Source: Ilyonectria destructans (taxonomy: Eukaryota; Ascomycota; Sordariomycetes; Hypocreales; Nectriaceae). From it: DNA of 64,000 bases. The stretch covers positions 434,001 through 498,000 of the forward strand of contig JAHEWK010000024.1 in the NCBI GenBank assembly GCA_020740775.1. The letters run 5' to 3'. The translations under genes and the position numbers were made by a program. Positions 11,498 to 25,000 of this stretch are shown here, piece after piece. Every line of letters begins with the position of its first letter. Within the stretch, counting starts at the first letter, position 1. The notes under the pieces were generated by a model. It had not been told where the DNA came from. It saw only the letters and a program-made list of their open reading frames with translations, and made no database searches.

Positions 11498-13960
11498 TGT
11501 CGCAAAGAGGAATCAATTGATCTGCAGGGCAATCTATCACACAAGAAGGCTTCATTCTCGCGCGGGCCAGCAGTTGATATTTAACGGCCTTCGAAACGCT
11601 CAAAATGCCGTCTGCGGCGAAAGCTGAGCAATCCATTTCCAAACCCACATTGACATCACTGTACGTTAGCAATGGCCCTGTTTCCATGGAAGCGTCAGAG
11701 ACATGCCATTCCGCGGGGCCTTCGTGGGGAGAGCTGGTGGGGAATTTCGGCCGCAAACGAGCCGTGTTATCCGGCCGATCTGCGGCGCCATTACGGAGCA
11801 CAACAACTTCAAACTTGTCAATTTCTCGCAGTTGATGGTGAGATCTGTGTTGTGTCGGCGGGGAATGAATTATTGTTCGGGTCAGTATCAGTCATTTCGC
11901 TATGAAACATGGCTTATCGAAAAAGGCATTTCCAATTCGTCCAACTTTGATGTTCGGGACATTTTTTTGATGTTTTCAGCCGCATGATGTTCAATGGCGG
12001 GAATCAGCGAGTGAGCTTTCACCAAAGCAACAGGGACTAAATCCATGACGTCGCAGAACCCACAAAAGACGAAAACTGGCCTTGCTCAATCTTCAACTCC
12101 CGGATGATCCATGACGTGCCGAACAGGCAGCAGGATAAAATATCTGCACCTCCCCACAACAACGGACACAAGCGGCCGCTCTTTGTCGTTATTTCCACTT
12201 TAGCTGGAAACCCAAGCGGAGCCTCCCAAGTCCTGTAACCGCGTCGTTTTCTTTCCTTCCTCTGTGGCGATCAATTTCCTTTACCGATGACGAAAATCAT
12301 CCCGAGCTTTAGGATACCCTTCTCTCGCACGTTACTTACATGCCACCCTAAATCCCAATTAATAAAACCAAACTAAGTCTCTTAGTGTTTATGTCTCTCA
12401 AAATTCTCGTATCAGTCTTTCTCTGCTGTTCGCAGCCGGGTGCGAGTACAGGGTTCTTGTATCCAACAAGAACTCCGTACTCTGCCATCCAAGATATGCC
12501 TAACTCTCACATTCATCTTCAAGATCCCTCAGAATGTGTAGTTTCCATCCCTGTGCGCTGCAATTTAATGTTTCGTCGCATCTGTCCTGCATCCAACTTT
12601 TGCCAGGATACGGGCATCAAGGTGGGACATGATCACCCACCCCAAGCACAATTATTCCTACGAGGAAAGGCCATGCCCTTGGTGCTTATTGGATATCCCG
12701 GAGCCACTCCCCTTAAATTATTATTGCATAAGCACAATAATCCCCGACCAAAAAAGGAAGAGTACGGATTAAGATTGACTAGGATGGTCATCTAATGCAG
12801 CGGAGTCTGCGCATGGTGATATGGATGAAACGTTACCGTTCAGGTGAAAGATAATTGGTCAAGGACATCGCCAAGGCACCCTGCTGACTTTAAATCTCAT
12901 TGGCGCGGTCGCCCCTTGGAAGTGGCTTCTGTGTCTCCCGGAATGTCTGCGCCGCCTTAGGAGGAGAACAGCAATACTAAAGTTTTACCTTTACAGAACA
13001 ATATGTCCTAATATATTATCAATCGCCTTTGTGCTATCTCTGTAAGGATTCCTGTATAACCCTTGCCGGGGATACTAAATGTCGTAACGCTTAGCTTGTC
13101 TTCAGTAATTTCTTGAGTATAGGGAATTACAAACACCATCTACAGGTTCAAACATCGTAGAAGTTGTTTGACAGACAAGCATCCCCGGGGCCCGTGCAGT
13201 TTTGAGGGTCTCCATCAATGCCCTGAGGGTGCTGTTCAGAGGCTCATTTGTGAAACTCTCCTAGGGAAAATTCCGTTAACGCCACCAGTTTCTCCATTTG
13301 GAGTTGTGTTAATATTCAGATAATGGGAGCTACAGAATTAACTTAATTCACAACAGATCTCACTTCTAGACCCACACATCTTCTAGCTGACTTAAATGAT
13401 TTCGAGTTAAATTGTACTGTGATTGAATTTACTGCAGGAATAGCTGAAATAATACATTTCACTTTTATAGAACAAGCCTTTTAGAATTGTGTCGTGGTAT
13501 CATATCGCAACCTTTGTTTGACCTTCTGGGATTGGAGGGTGGTATCCCGACCTACAAAACTGTTAGTCCTCTATATCTTACTGTCTAGGATAGGGTCATC
13601 GTCCAAGGTTAGAAAGTGTTATGACAGAGGGGTTGAATTAAGTTTGAGGCAAAAGTATTGTGCAAAACCTCCACTGTATGAGTTACTATATTATTCACGA
13701 CGCCCGCATAGCCTTTGTCCTAACAATATCAAGACATCAAACCCACCAAATAATTCGCTTACTACTTCGGAACTAATGCGAAATTCTAGTATTGTAGAGA
13801 AGACTGTGAGAAATACAGAACTCCGTTATAGGAGTTAATGTGTTGATTAATCAGAAGCTCTGGTGTAAATATCCAGCCTCAAGCATCGTTGACCCGAAAT
13901 ATAATCTAAACTAACGACGGACTGTCCATTCAAACATATTTCCTTGCAAGCCTTGACAAC
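11498..13960. other. 2.5-kb intergenic region, AT-rich on the right
   Basis: The left third is presumably the promoter of the DHA1 gene. From about 12,990 to 13,920 the DNA becomes AT-rich and has no open frame of note. A 134-residue frame at 12391-12795 begins with a hydrophobic stretch and has several Cys, but has no splice or family support. No transposon relic recognised. Confidence 0.4.
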
Positions 13961-16627
13961 TTAGGCAGCATAGAGTGAAACGGAATTAAATGAAACGTAA
14001 CCTTCACCGCAGGAGGTAGAAATTGTAAGCTGGACATTGAGAGCCAAGTTATCTCCTTTTGACGTGCCCGCATCTCCTTCGTTAAACGCAGCAACCTGAA
14101 AGGGACCGTATCCCCAAGGTACTTCAATGACGTTGAGCTTTTTGTGACTCACGACAGGAATGTTCCGCACAATTACTCTGCCCCCCAGCGTAATTGTCGT
14201 GGGACAAGAACCTGAACCTATCACACGCCCCATCATAATTGAGATCTCGTATTGAGTCCCAGGGCAGATGTGGACACTTTGCGATATCCTTGCTTCACCA
14301 GCCGTGGCGAATCCCGCATAAATGCCAGGACCACCAAGTGGGCCAGTAGCAATTGCGGGGACCCTTAACACATTCCCTGAGACGACAGTGAAGGTCCACG
14401 GCTCATAAGTAGCGCTGCTGGTAAATTGGCCATTTGTAACACCATCAGTTGGGAAGCATCGATCGATGACCGCCGGGGGCTCCCAACAGGTGCCCTGGTA
14501 GCAATAGCCGCTTGAGCAAACATTTCCACAACCACCACAGTTGCGAGGATGAGTTTTGAAGCTCAGACATACACTTCCACAGTGGTCGTCGTTGCAGGCA
14601 CAGTTTCCGCTGGAACAGTGCGACTTGGAGGGGCAGACGTAGTCGCACCCTCCGCAGTTGTTGTTGTCATCGGCCCGGAGGATGGTACAACCGGGTTGAC
14701 CGTTGACGTTGCATAGGCCCTGATCTAGGCCAACTATCTTTGGAGAGACTGAGTTTCGACACTTTGTACACTCGCACCTTTCGTTGTGTGCGTCTCTGAA
14801 GGCATCAGCGCCTGGCTTCACGCTCACGACAACAAAGTAAAAGTCAGCCATGCCAGAACAAGCATTGTAAAGCTGAGGAATCAGAGGTCAGTTCAACGTG
14901 TACAGAAAAGGAGGAACCGAGTCGTAACATACCCAAGACGTCCAGAAGCTGTCGAGCAACTCTCGGCATTTGCCGTGCATGCATGTGAGGAAAACATCAT
15001 TGCATGTCTCAAATGTCTTCGAACAATCGTCATAACAATTATCATGACCATCACAACATCTACCAAAGTTCCAGTCAGGCACAACGTCCGTTTTACCGCC
15101 GCAGCCATTCGGGTTGTTGCCTCGGGCGCCAGACTTCAAAGTGGCGATAACATCATCCGGAGTGTTTGGGCATCGTGGGACCGCACCCATTTGGGCGTAT
15201 GTTCGACTTCTCTTTGACGCCGTCTTTGACGTATTGATAGGAGTACGAGCATCTCTTGGTAGAGTGACAACAGTGCCAACGGTTGTCTCGTCGGCAACGA
15301 CAAGCTCTGCTCCATTTTTGGTGGTCGTCCACGTATAGGTTACGCCATCTGCAATAATTTCCAAGTATCCAGTACAAGAAACACTGAAAACTGTAGTGAT
15401 GATACCATTCTGGACGGTCCCTTGGGTAGATTCAGTTGCAAAAACAACTTCTCCACTGTCGGCCTTCTTTGCAATATAGCGCTTGGTGTCTCCATCCATA
15501 AGGACCAGGTCGTAGACACTGATATAATGTTAGCGCGCTTGCACATTCTCTCTTTTACAGTGCTCTTACCCATCAGGTGCATTCGATACTTTCTCAAATT
15601 GGCAAAGCGGTGGGTCGGTTGTTAACAAAGCTTGCATCTCGCGAGCCTCTGCTTCCGTATTGGGAGCCACAGGGAAGCTTGGTTTTCCCTTTCTATTGTA
15701 CAAGTAGCCAATATTTGCATCCAGCAAGAACTGAATGGCATGTTAGAGGATAATCTCTCCGATGATGATATCGACTTACGAATTCGTTAGCAAGGTTGGC
15801 CGCATCAAGGACGCACTCGTTCACGTCCGGTTCGGCGGGGGGGAATGTGAACACCGGAGGCAGGGCAGTGAATGTTGGCAACTCGAACTCGTAGTACTCG
15901 TAGTCCGAGAGCCAATCAGTGTTGGTGGGTAGCACGACATCCGATGAGTCCACAATGGGCGGGCTGTCAACTTCAATTGTGACAACCGATGTGGACATGA
16001 CGGTCGAGGTGACGGTGTCGGCATTCTCCTCGATGTAAGTGGTGATCGATGCCCCTATGCAAAAGCAAGCACTGCGGTAGTCTGATTCTTCGGCACACGC
16101 GCTGGCATATGTTGGAATGACCGTGGACGTAGCAGTCGAGCGCTTCTTCAGAGTGTCGATAGCAACAGTGGTAACCGTCGTCGGGTCGCTGCCTTTGGTA
16201 AAAGTGCTGTACTCGGTTTCCGTAACGTATACCGTTCTAAGTACTGTTAGCTGAGGAACTGAAGGAACATGAATATCACTCACGGAGTCGAAGCCGTCTC
16301 AGTCGACCGTAAGTAGGTATAGCACTTGGCCAGACGAGCAGCGCTGGTTGCAGGTACCAAATCGGTTCCCGCAACGCCACGCGCACATTCATCCGCACAG
16401 CTCGAAGTTGCCTCAGTAGTAGTTGAGAGGCTGGCCGTGTCGGAACTCGTCGACGTGGTGGCGTCAGAGCCCGGTGTACTGGAGTCGAGCGTGCTGGAGT
16501 CGAGCGTACCGTAACTTGTCGAATCGAAAGTGTTCGAGTTCGAGATGGAGCTCGGCTTGCAGAGACCAGCATTCACCTGAGTGAAGCCCAGTGCGGCAAC
16601 AGCCACAATGGACCTGATCATTACCAT
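13961..16627 (-). CDS. Secreted multidomain protein with group-XII-like phospholipase A2 domain
   Basis: Predicted 819-residue secreted protein. Exons in coding order: 16627-16284, 16236-15780, 15730-15570, 15518-14933, 14872-13961. The start at 16627 (or the ATG two codons later) opens a signal peptide ending near TQVNA. Residues 20-110 are Ser/Thr-rich and mucin-like. Near residue 479 lies CCDGHDNCYDDC with a preceding GCGG, matching the CCxxHDxCY active site of secreted phospholipase A2, and the following Cys spacing resembles animal group XII enzymes; His and Asp are both present. Next comes a Cys-rich region (residues 540-650) with two NCGGC motifs, like plant Stig1-type repeats. The last 170 residues form a beta-rich, carbohydrate-binding-like domain without transmembrane segment or GPI signal. 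Fatty-acid release from phospholipids is inferred, not proven. Neighbouring open stretches hold no related gene except the broken secreted-protein gene upstream. Confidence 0.75.
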
Positions 16628-18152
16628 ATTGAAGTCAGACACAACACAGCGCTATACAAAACTTGGCAATATGGTTCAGCCCGGACTTGCTCCATGGCTG
16701 GCGGCGGTCGGCAGCCTCTTAAGCACCGCGACAGACCAACCCCTGACCTGACTCTAACATAGACCAACTCCAATAGTGACAACTCGCTCTGAGGGAAAAT
16801 CAACCGAATTCAGCCACATTATCTAAGTGGATCCAGTCTAACGGTTCCAGACAAAAAGAAGGAAAGCCGCCAGTCGGTTTTGATTCGACCTTTATCCCAG
16901 GGCAGTCAGAATCGTGTGTGTTCCGCACTGCCTTCATGCAGGCTTAAATTTAAGCACAATCAGTCCACACAGGGCAGGGAATGAAGTCCCACAGGACCAC
17001 ATAATTCAGGGGTTTTGGATACGAGAGGTCCCCGTTACCAGCAAAACTATTGAAAATCGACGTCTTAGCGCCTTGGCAACCGCTTTCTCGGCTCGTTCGG
17101 TACCGAGCATAACCTCGATAACCAGGATTTCAACAGCAAGATAAATACCTCCTCGGCTCTATTCAGATATCTACCAAACAATCGCAGTTCAGAAATCCTA
17201 GAACGAGCCTGACCGTCCAATGACTTTTTCAGGTGCCGCGCTGTCTGGTATCAAATTTGGCGCTTGTCCGTCTCAAACGACCTAGACCTCTTTGGAACCA
17301 GATTATCGAATCCGCTACCTGTGCATTTGTCGTAGCGGCCTTCTAGTTCGCAGCGCAGTTTTGTTAAAAGCAAAGCGAGTTGCCTTCAGCTGCCAGTTAA
17401 ATACAGCAGCTACCCAAATTCGGTCGTTCTACTCTCGTGTTTGCTGGGGTGAGCGTCTCCGCTGCCAATTGATTGACGACCATGGGTCGAATGCTGCGCT
17501 ATTGAAATCTCAGCCACACCAGCGCTTACACTTGCGCTCAGCGATTATAGTCATACATAAGTTCCTAATCATAAGGTTAAAATTAACGGTATGCTGCGAG
17601 AAGGCGCCAAGAAAATGCGACCGTTGGATACCGGGTGGATACCGGGTCGTTGAAGCCGAGTGCCCTGGAATAAGAACGGTCAGCTCGGTTCTTCCACTAA
17701 GTCAGCTGCCGGAGATGATAGGGCTATACATGGTGAATTATCCTCGGTCGAATTCATTCCAACCATACTGATTAATGGCGACTGTGGCCTTGGTGATATC
17801 TGTTCCAACAGAGATCAGGTTATGGGAAATGCGCCAACAGACCAATACACATCGAGCCAGGAGAGTCTCATTCATTGCGCGGGACTTCAATGGCACTACG
17901 GAGTTTTGTAGCAAATGAGCCGAGTTTGTAGTCAGGGATATAAAAGACAGGGCCTTGAGCAGATCAGGGGAATGGCATTGGAACTGATTGGCTCGGCGTG
18001 GTTGAAGAAACAGTTGCATATGCGGCGTGCGTTTGAAGAAGGCAGGTAATTTTATTCGAGCATCGGCTACAGTTTCCCGAGCTCACCCAAGTATTCAATC
18101 GCTAGACAATAGTCGAAAGCATCTATCACTTAGCATCCCCACATATACTGCG
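16628..18152. other. Intergenic between two secreted-protein genes
   Basis: Contains the presumed promoter of the PLA2-like gene next to 16628. No convincing coding region on either strand; a frame at 17292-17771 has no family features. Confidence 0.35.
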
Positions 18153-18917
18153 TCACAAACTGAATGGTATCTGCACATATCCAAGAAGACCACTAGAGAA
18201 GATATATAGTACGTCTCCGTAGATAGATTCGTAGCTGGAGCAAAACTGATCCCAGATTCCGCCGGTAGGTCCGCAGGTGGGGCCTATAGGGTCGCCTTCA
18301 CAACCACCAGCAGGGGCCGAGCAACTGATTGTGAGATCGGTTCCCAGCGTGCAACTTATATCCAGATAGTTCGTATAGTCTCCATCTGCACCGTTGAGGA
18401 TGAGAGCAGGATAATCGGGTGCCATAGTATACTGCGCGGCCCAGTGATAGCCACTGCTGAAAATCGCAGGCCCAGTGTCGAGGTCAATAGAGGCGGTGTG
18501 AGTAGAAATCTCAGATCGTGTCTGGTTGAAGATGTAAAAACTAAAGTGGCCTCAGCCATCTTGAATAGGTGATAGTCCACCAGGAAGAATAGTAAAGGTC
18601 GGGTTGGCGACAGGAATGGAGCTCGTAGAGGAGGAGACTTCAGTTGACGTGGAGGATCCTACTCATACGGCAGATGTTGAAGCGGGGGAGACTTTAGTTG
18701 ACGTGGAGGACCCTACTGATTCGGTCGATGTTGTAGGGGGCGAAGACGACGTAACCGCTGTAGAAGAGGTCACTGGGTACAGACGATTAGCACTCCTTTT
18801 CTCCTGTGCTCGGTGAATTCACGACTTACGTTGAGCGCTGTGGCTGCATGGGCCCGCAACTGCCGGGTTCACTGCCAAAAGGCTAATAGCCAGAGAGAAC
18901 AAAATGCTGGACCGCAT
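18153..18917 (-). pseudogene. Secreted Ser/Thr-rich protein gene, broken or unresolved
   Basis: The 5' end is convincing: the ATG at 18917 opens a signal peptide (FSLAISLLAVNPAVAG), followed by a GTAAGT donor at 18829 and an acceptor at 18773 with a GCTAATC branch site. The second exon codes for a Ser/Thr-rich stretch made of two imperfect repeats of about 57 nt (around 18630-18745), then a Cys-containing domain to the stop at 18153. Two in-frame TGA codons, at 18665-18663 and 18554-18552, interrupt the frame. Either the gene is dead, or an intron that I cannot place with confidence removes both: a GTATGA donor just before the first stop and a phase-0 acceptor near 18520 would do so, at the cost of well-coding sequence. 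No function is recognised. Confidence 0.5.
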
Positions 18918-20360
18918 TTTGCTAGAACGAGCAACGAAGGTAACCGAGAACAGAGAAATCCCGTTGCGCAAAATCTGTGAAGGAACGTTGGTCAGATGAA
19001 AGGGAGGTTTTTGAGGGAGGGGGGCAGCTCTCAATGTTGATGAGGTCCTTAACAAAGGCCTGGGAGGTGGTGCACTAATAACTCAGCATCCACTACGCGT
19101 AAACGACCCTATTAACATACAAAAATACCCACCTCGACATTATTTATTGGTCAGCTTCTCAAAATCTGGTGTTTTGCGAGATTGACGTGTGTGGCAGTGA
19201 CCCCTGTTGCGCTCTATTGAGCCTTCGGCGCCACGCTAGTAATCCCTGCTTTTCGATAGTTTCTTCCGTCAGCTAGTTAGAGAAAAGCCCCGCGCTTCTG
19301 GTCGCATGGGATTGGGTAATCCTTAGATTGTCTGGACCCTTTGGGATTTATTCTCGGCTTCGTGTGGTTCAAACATAACTAGTTCGGGTATACCGGAACG
19401 CCTCACAATGAAGTACGGCGTGATTGTGGAGCGAGACTTGGGGGGCAACCCGAAACCGAGGCTCGAATTTCCCATGGCAGGGCTATTAAAAAAGTGTACC
19501 AAGGTAGCCAGCTAGATGCGCAGGCTGAGGCCCCGTGCTATACATCCAAGCAAGGCTGATAACCGATCATGTAACTATAGCCATCAATGGCTGCAATCGA
19601 CGAGGCATCCTTCACAACCCACGGGAAACTGGGAAGCCGGGTTCGGACTCCAAACTACAGACGAGAACAGGATGAGCGACGGCAGAATTGCTTGAGTAAT
19701 AGCTGAGGGCAAAAATGTTATATCAAAGGGACAATAGTATTTCTTGGCGAAAGTGGCAACATCAGTCCCCACGCTGTGAGTGCGTATCGGCGTCCGGCTT
19801 GTAACTGTTACCGCAAGCCTCCGAACTCTAAGGTACGGTCTTGCTCTTAGGATTGCGTCTAATTCCAACTTGCGGTCCATCGGCGATTGTTTCAGTCACG
19901 CAAATAGTTGAATTCCTCTTTCAACTCATTAGCGTCCCACGCCTCGTTGAGGGTTACCACGTATGAGAAGAGCTCTGGGTCGATTAAGAGATCATTGAGT
20001 TTAAAGTGAGATGAGTCTGTGCCCGGAAGGTCAGATAAAACTAAGATGTTGAGTTATACTAGGTAGGGTATTATTCTTATTATTCTTATTTCTTTAGCTA
20101 CCATCAACGTAAAAATAAGAGTACTCCTTTATTGTCCAGCACATTCGTCTCATTTTCTTTCTGGGCTTTCTTAGATATCACGAGCTGGATCAAAGCGTTA
20201 CAGTAATGTCAAATAATCGTTACATACACTTAGCACCACACCCAATTCCAGTAGACAACTTCCCTCCTACATCTAACTTCCTTAGCTGCTAATGTTAAGG
20301 ATTTGGCCAGCCACACACCCAATCTGTTAACACCCACCTGATCACCCAACCTTCCTTGCG
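18918..20360. other. Intergenic, including the 5' flank of the LINE
   Basis: No gene seen. The last 150-200 bases, pyrimidine- and CCACACC-rich, probably belong to the 5' untranslated part of the retrotransposon, but I cannot fix its 5' end or a target-site duplication. Confidence 0.35.
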
Positions 20361-21800
20361 ATGGCCTCTGTGCCAGACGCCCCCATCCCTATCGATCTAG
20401 GGCCTCGAACCCCTCTGCACCTCTCTCAGAATGCGAGGGCTGCTCTCATCCAGGGTAGCGAATATGACATCTCCGAGGGTCCAATCCACGGAGAGGCCAT
20501 TAGCACTCCAACGCCCGCGCCAGGCTCGGTTCTCTTAGGAGAAGAGACCTTCGTCGAAATCAGCATAGAGGATATGTTCCTCACAGACCCTCTAGCAGAC
20601 CTTCTGGCAGACCTTCCAGCTCAACCTAGCCCTCAGCCCGGCCCTCACAGCCCCCCTAGCAGCGATGTCTTCGAACACAGCAAAGTCTCGGAGCCTGCTA
20701 TCGCCATCAACCTCTCTGCCGCTGCAGCTGGAGTCGCAGCCGAAAGCCAGACTATTCTTAACGACAAAATGAAGGTCTTCAGGACCTTCTGTACAGCCTT
20801 TAATAAAACAGTAAAGCAGTTCCCAACAGGGCGTATATTCCGCTTTGCGCAAGAGATATCGCAGAGCTTCCTCAGCCATTGGGCAAGTGCCCTGAATGGC
20901 GATAGCCAGCCGCCGCCGCCAACTGCCTTACATCCCGTTCGATCATACGCTTCTGCCCTCACAGCCGACCTCCCTATACACCTAGCCTCACAGCACGACG
21001 AATTCCAAACTGCCCGTGGGACCGCCCCTGACCCCTAATGACGACCCTCTGGGCCCTGCCAGGCCTGACGACTATAGGAATAACAGCAAGAAAATTCTGC
21101 TATCGCCTACGACGATCCTAGGGTCTTCATACGGCTCTACGAGAAGTCCCCTGCTTAAGAAAAGCAGCCCTTTGCTATATAAACCCACTTAGCCGACAAG
21201 CTAGGCATCAAGCTCGACGCTATCCCGCAAGTATCTCGGACTAAGACCGGATGGGCTATCCGCCCGGCGAACCTCGATATCCGCAACAAGATTATTAATG
21301 AAGAAGCCTACTGGGCGCCTGCCCTAGGCGCTGATGCTGTTAAGCTTGCGACGAAATGGATTACTTACGTGGTCTCTAAATACCCAAGGTCCCTAACAGA
21401 CCTACTAGGAAAGACTGTAGATTATAAAGCTGCCCTAAAAGACGAAGTGGAGGCTCAGATAGGTCTACAAGCTGTTAGCTGCCGCCCATTCCGTCACGAC
21501 GACCCCACTCAACCGATAAAGATATTGCTCATTTCCTTCCTCAAGCAGCTGAAGTACGCCTTTCGTCTCTTCGGGACGAGCCGGCTAGCGAGACTGATCA
21601 GGAAGACCGCCAGAGCCAATCAGTGCAACCTCTACTGGGACTACCACTCGAGGCATAGCTGTGACCGCACTGCCCGATGCGTCAGCTGCGGAAGGACTCC
21701 CCACGAGGGGATGCCCTGCGAATACGAGACCCAGTGCCTTAATTGCCGAGGCCTCCATCCAGCTGACGATGGGAAATGCCCCGCCCGACCCCGACGATAA
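20361..21800 (+). pseudogene. LINE ORF1 (Gag-like, CCHC zinc knuckles), with stops
   Basis: Starts MASVPDAPIPIDLGPRTPLH, as expected for Tad1-family ORF1. The frame stays open to 21038, has a cluster of stops from 21036 to about 21190, then continues in the same frame: the block with TKTGWAIRPAN, the VSCRPFRH and FRLFGTS segments, and a Cys/His array (CNLYWDYHSRHSC, CVSCGRTPHEGMPC, CLNCRGLHPADDGKC) that binds RNA in this family. It ends at 21800. No frameshift is needed, only stop codons break it. Confidence 0.8.
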
Positions 21801-22075
21801 AATGGAGTCCTGAAGCGACTTACGCAGCCGGAAAAGAGAGGGATCCGGGAAATCGGCGAGCGGCTGTTCCGTCAGCTCCACCCGGAGCTAGCTGCAGCCG
21901 TAGCCGGGTCGTCCCCGGCCCCTGAGGCCGGGGCCCGGCCCTCGTCGCCTTATGGGGCCCTGACCCTACGACCTACGGAAGGAACCCCCCCGCCCTCGCC
22001 GAACAAGCGCAGACGTCGAGCCCCCAAGACCCCAGTTTAATAGGACGACGACCACCGCAACAGACCACCGACAAA

Positions 22076-25000
22076 AGACCATTACGCATCTTCCAAGTTA
22101 ATGTCGGCAAAGACTCAGTATTGTACGACTGCGCGCTGGCTCTCGCCGATAGAAGCGGATACAATATAGTAATGCTTCAAGAACCCTGGACTAGCGTACG
22201 GAATAACCGCTATATGACGAAGAACCATACCGCATACTGAACCTTCTCTCCCGTATCAAACTGGGAGGGAAATAGCATACGACCGAGGGTTATGACCTAC
22301 GTATCCCTCTACAGCAAGCTAAACGCCGACCAGCTCAAGTCTATACTATCTTGAGATATCCTTCTAATATAAGCTGGCGGCATCTTTTTTCTTAATATAT
22401 ATTGCTAACTGGGTATACTGGAGACCCTTAACTTCCTAGATAGCTGGACTGTCCCTGGCTGCTGCCTTATTGCAGGAGACTTTAATACCTCCTATACACT
22501 CTGGCAAGCCGGACCCTATTGGAACCAAGGGGCCCGGATCGCCTCGTGGATTGACGATAACAACTTAGCTATTTTAAACCAGCTAAACCAGCCTATAAAT
22601 AAATATAATAATATTCTTAATCTTACGATCTCGAATATCCCTACCGCATAAGCTAGAGTCGAAGACCACCTCGCCACTAACTCTAACCACTACACCCTTA
22701 GCACTATCCTTCCGATCGCACGACCAACTCCTCTACAGTCCAGCCGGATTAGGATCTCAGACCCCGAGGACCTGGCCTGTCTCGCAGAGGCTGTCTCGCT
22801 CGGGCGAGACTTTCTTACAACTACCGCAATAACCACCGAGGAACTAGACATCGCAGCAGCCCAGCTGCTAGACCTACTTTAAGATGCAATACGGATTGTC
22901 GGCCGATGCCCTCAAACGAATAGGCGCTCTGCGCCATAGTGGACTAAGGACTGCGCCAAAGCCCACACTTAATACCAAGCTGCTAAGAGATGGGACCCAG
23001 GGGAGCTAGGACCTGCTATTCTAGCCAGAGACAACTTCCGTAAGATCGTCAAGAAGGCAAAAATCAACTTCTAGCGAGATATTATTAATAATATAACAAC
23101 TAATGCCGATATCTTCCGTATCGCCGGATGGATTTAAGCCCAAAGTGCCTTCCAGCCCCCGCCTCTTCAGATCGGAGATAAGATCTTCAAAACGCAGGAA
23201 GATAAAGTAAATACCCTCCGCAAAGCTACACTCAAGAGACTAGACGCAGGGGACGATATCGAGGACCCATAGTCCCCCCAGGTGCCTAATGCCCCTGACC
23301 TTCCTTTTTCTATGCTGATCTCCGCCGAGGAAGCGGAAGACGTAACGACGAAGACGGGAAACACATCTCCCGGCGCAGACAACGTGACTACAGCGATTAT
23401 CCGGGCCTGCTGGCCGGTTATCGGCGAATATATCCGGTGGCTCTACGAGAGATGCCTCTGCTTAGGGCACCACCCGAAGGCATTTAAAGGCGCTGAGGTT
23501 ATTATAATCCCCAAGCCCGGGAAGAGGGACCTTTCTTCTCCATGTGCCTGAAGGCCGATTTCCTTACTTTCTTGCCTTGGAAAGGGGCTAGAGAGACTTA
23601 TCGCAAGGCGCCTGGCCTTTATCGCAATCGACCGGAAGGTCCTGCATAAGAACCAAGCTGGAGCCCTAACGAAGAGGTCTGCGGTGGACCTTATCGCCGC
23701 CTTAGTCCACGATATTGAAGCTGCCCTCGCGCGAGGGCTCGTCGCGACCCTTATCACAATGGACGTACAAGGCGCCTTTGATACAGTCTTACGGAACCGA
23801 CTCCTGCTACGCCTCCGCCAGCAGGGCTGGCCTGACCCGCTGGTCCGGTGGGTGGCCTCTTTTATGACCAACCGCACAGTCCGGGTCCATTTCCAAGATG
23901 CAGTTACGCCTCTATCTGCCCTAGAATGCAGCCTGCCCCAGGGCTCGCCCGTCTCGCCAATCCTTTTCCTGCTTTATATAGAGCCAATCTACAAGATCAG
24001 AATTAACGCACCCCCATGCCCGGGCTTTAATGCAGTTACTACGATACGCTACGGCTACGCAGATGATATTACCTCTCTTCATATTGGAGATACGCTTCGC
24101 GAGACTACCGATGAGGCAGAGATTAATATCGAAGAGATACAGCACTGGGGATCTTGCAATGAAGTCAGCTTCGACCCAGCGAAGACGGAGATAATATACT
24201 TCTCGCAGAGACGGAAAGACAGCAGCCCGACAATTGACCACGATGGGCAGACTAAGATGCCGGAAGAAGCCCTCCGCTGGCTAGGCGTCTGGCTGGATAA
24301 GAAGCTATCATTCAAAACACATATGGAAAAATGGGCTATTAAGGCTCGAGCTACTGCCAACCTTCTACGAGGCCTAGCTAATACAGCTCGCGGCCCTCCC
24401 CCCGATAAGGTCCGTCTCGCTATTAAAGCCTGCATCCTCCCTATCTTATTTTATGGAGCCGAGGCCTGGTACCCAGGAAAGACAGCGCCGCCCCTACGAG
24501 CCCAAGGGCCCCAGGTCTCGACCAGGATCGATCATCTTCTCGACCGCCTTAAGGGCGTCTTGCACACCGGTATCCGCAGCATCCTTCCAACCTGAAAGAC
24601 AACCCCTGTAGCTGCCCTCTATCGTAAGAGCGGTATCCCGCCAGTTAAGCAGCTGCTAGAGGGTATACGCCTACGGCATACAGCCCGTCTCCAAGCCTTA
24701 GATCCGAGGCACCCCCTTACAGCTAGAGCTATCGTCCCAGCCCACAGGCCGGGCCAGAAGCCGGCTTACAAGACCCGATTGCAACGGACTGCACTACTTC
24801 TCCCGCCCTCCCCTCGGCCGGACCTCCTTCAACATAAATACAGCCCCGCCCAACTACACATACAGCCGAAGGATAAGGCCGTCCCAGCCTTCCTTACCTG
24901 GATTGGGACCCTATCTACAGAAGATCTTATCGTCTACTCAGACGGGTCCCGATCGCAAGATGGGGCCTCGGGCTACGGTTATATTATTTATCGCAACAAA

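Noticed and set aside
12391..12795. 134-residue frame with hydrophobic N-terminus and several Cys
   Set aside because: Could be a small secreted protein, but the Cys pattern, composition and lack of introns or homologous motifs do not raise it above chance in a 2.5-kb gap.
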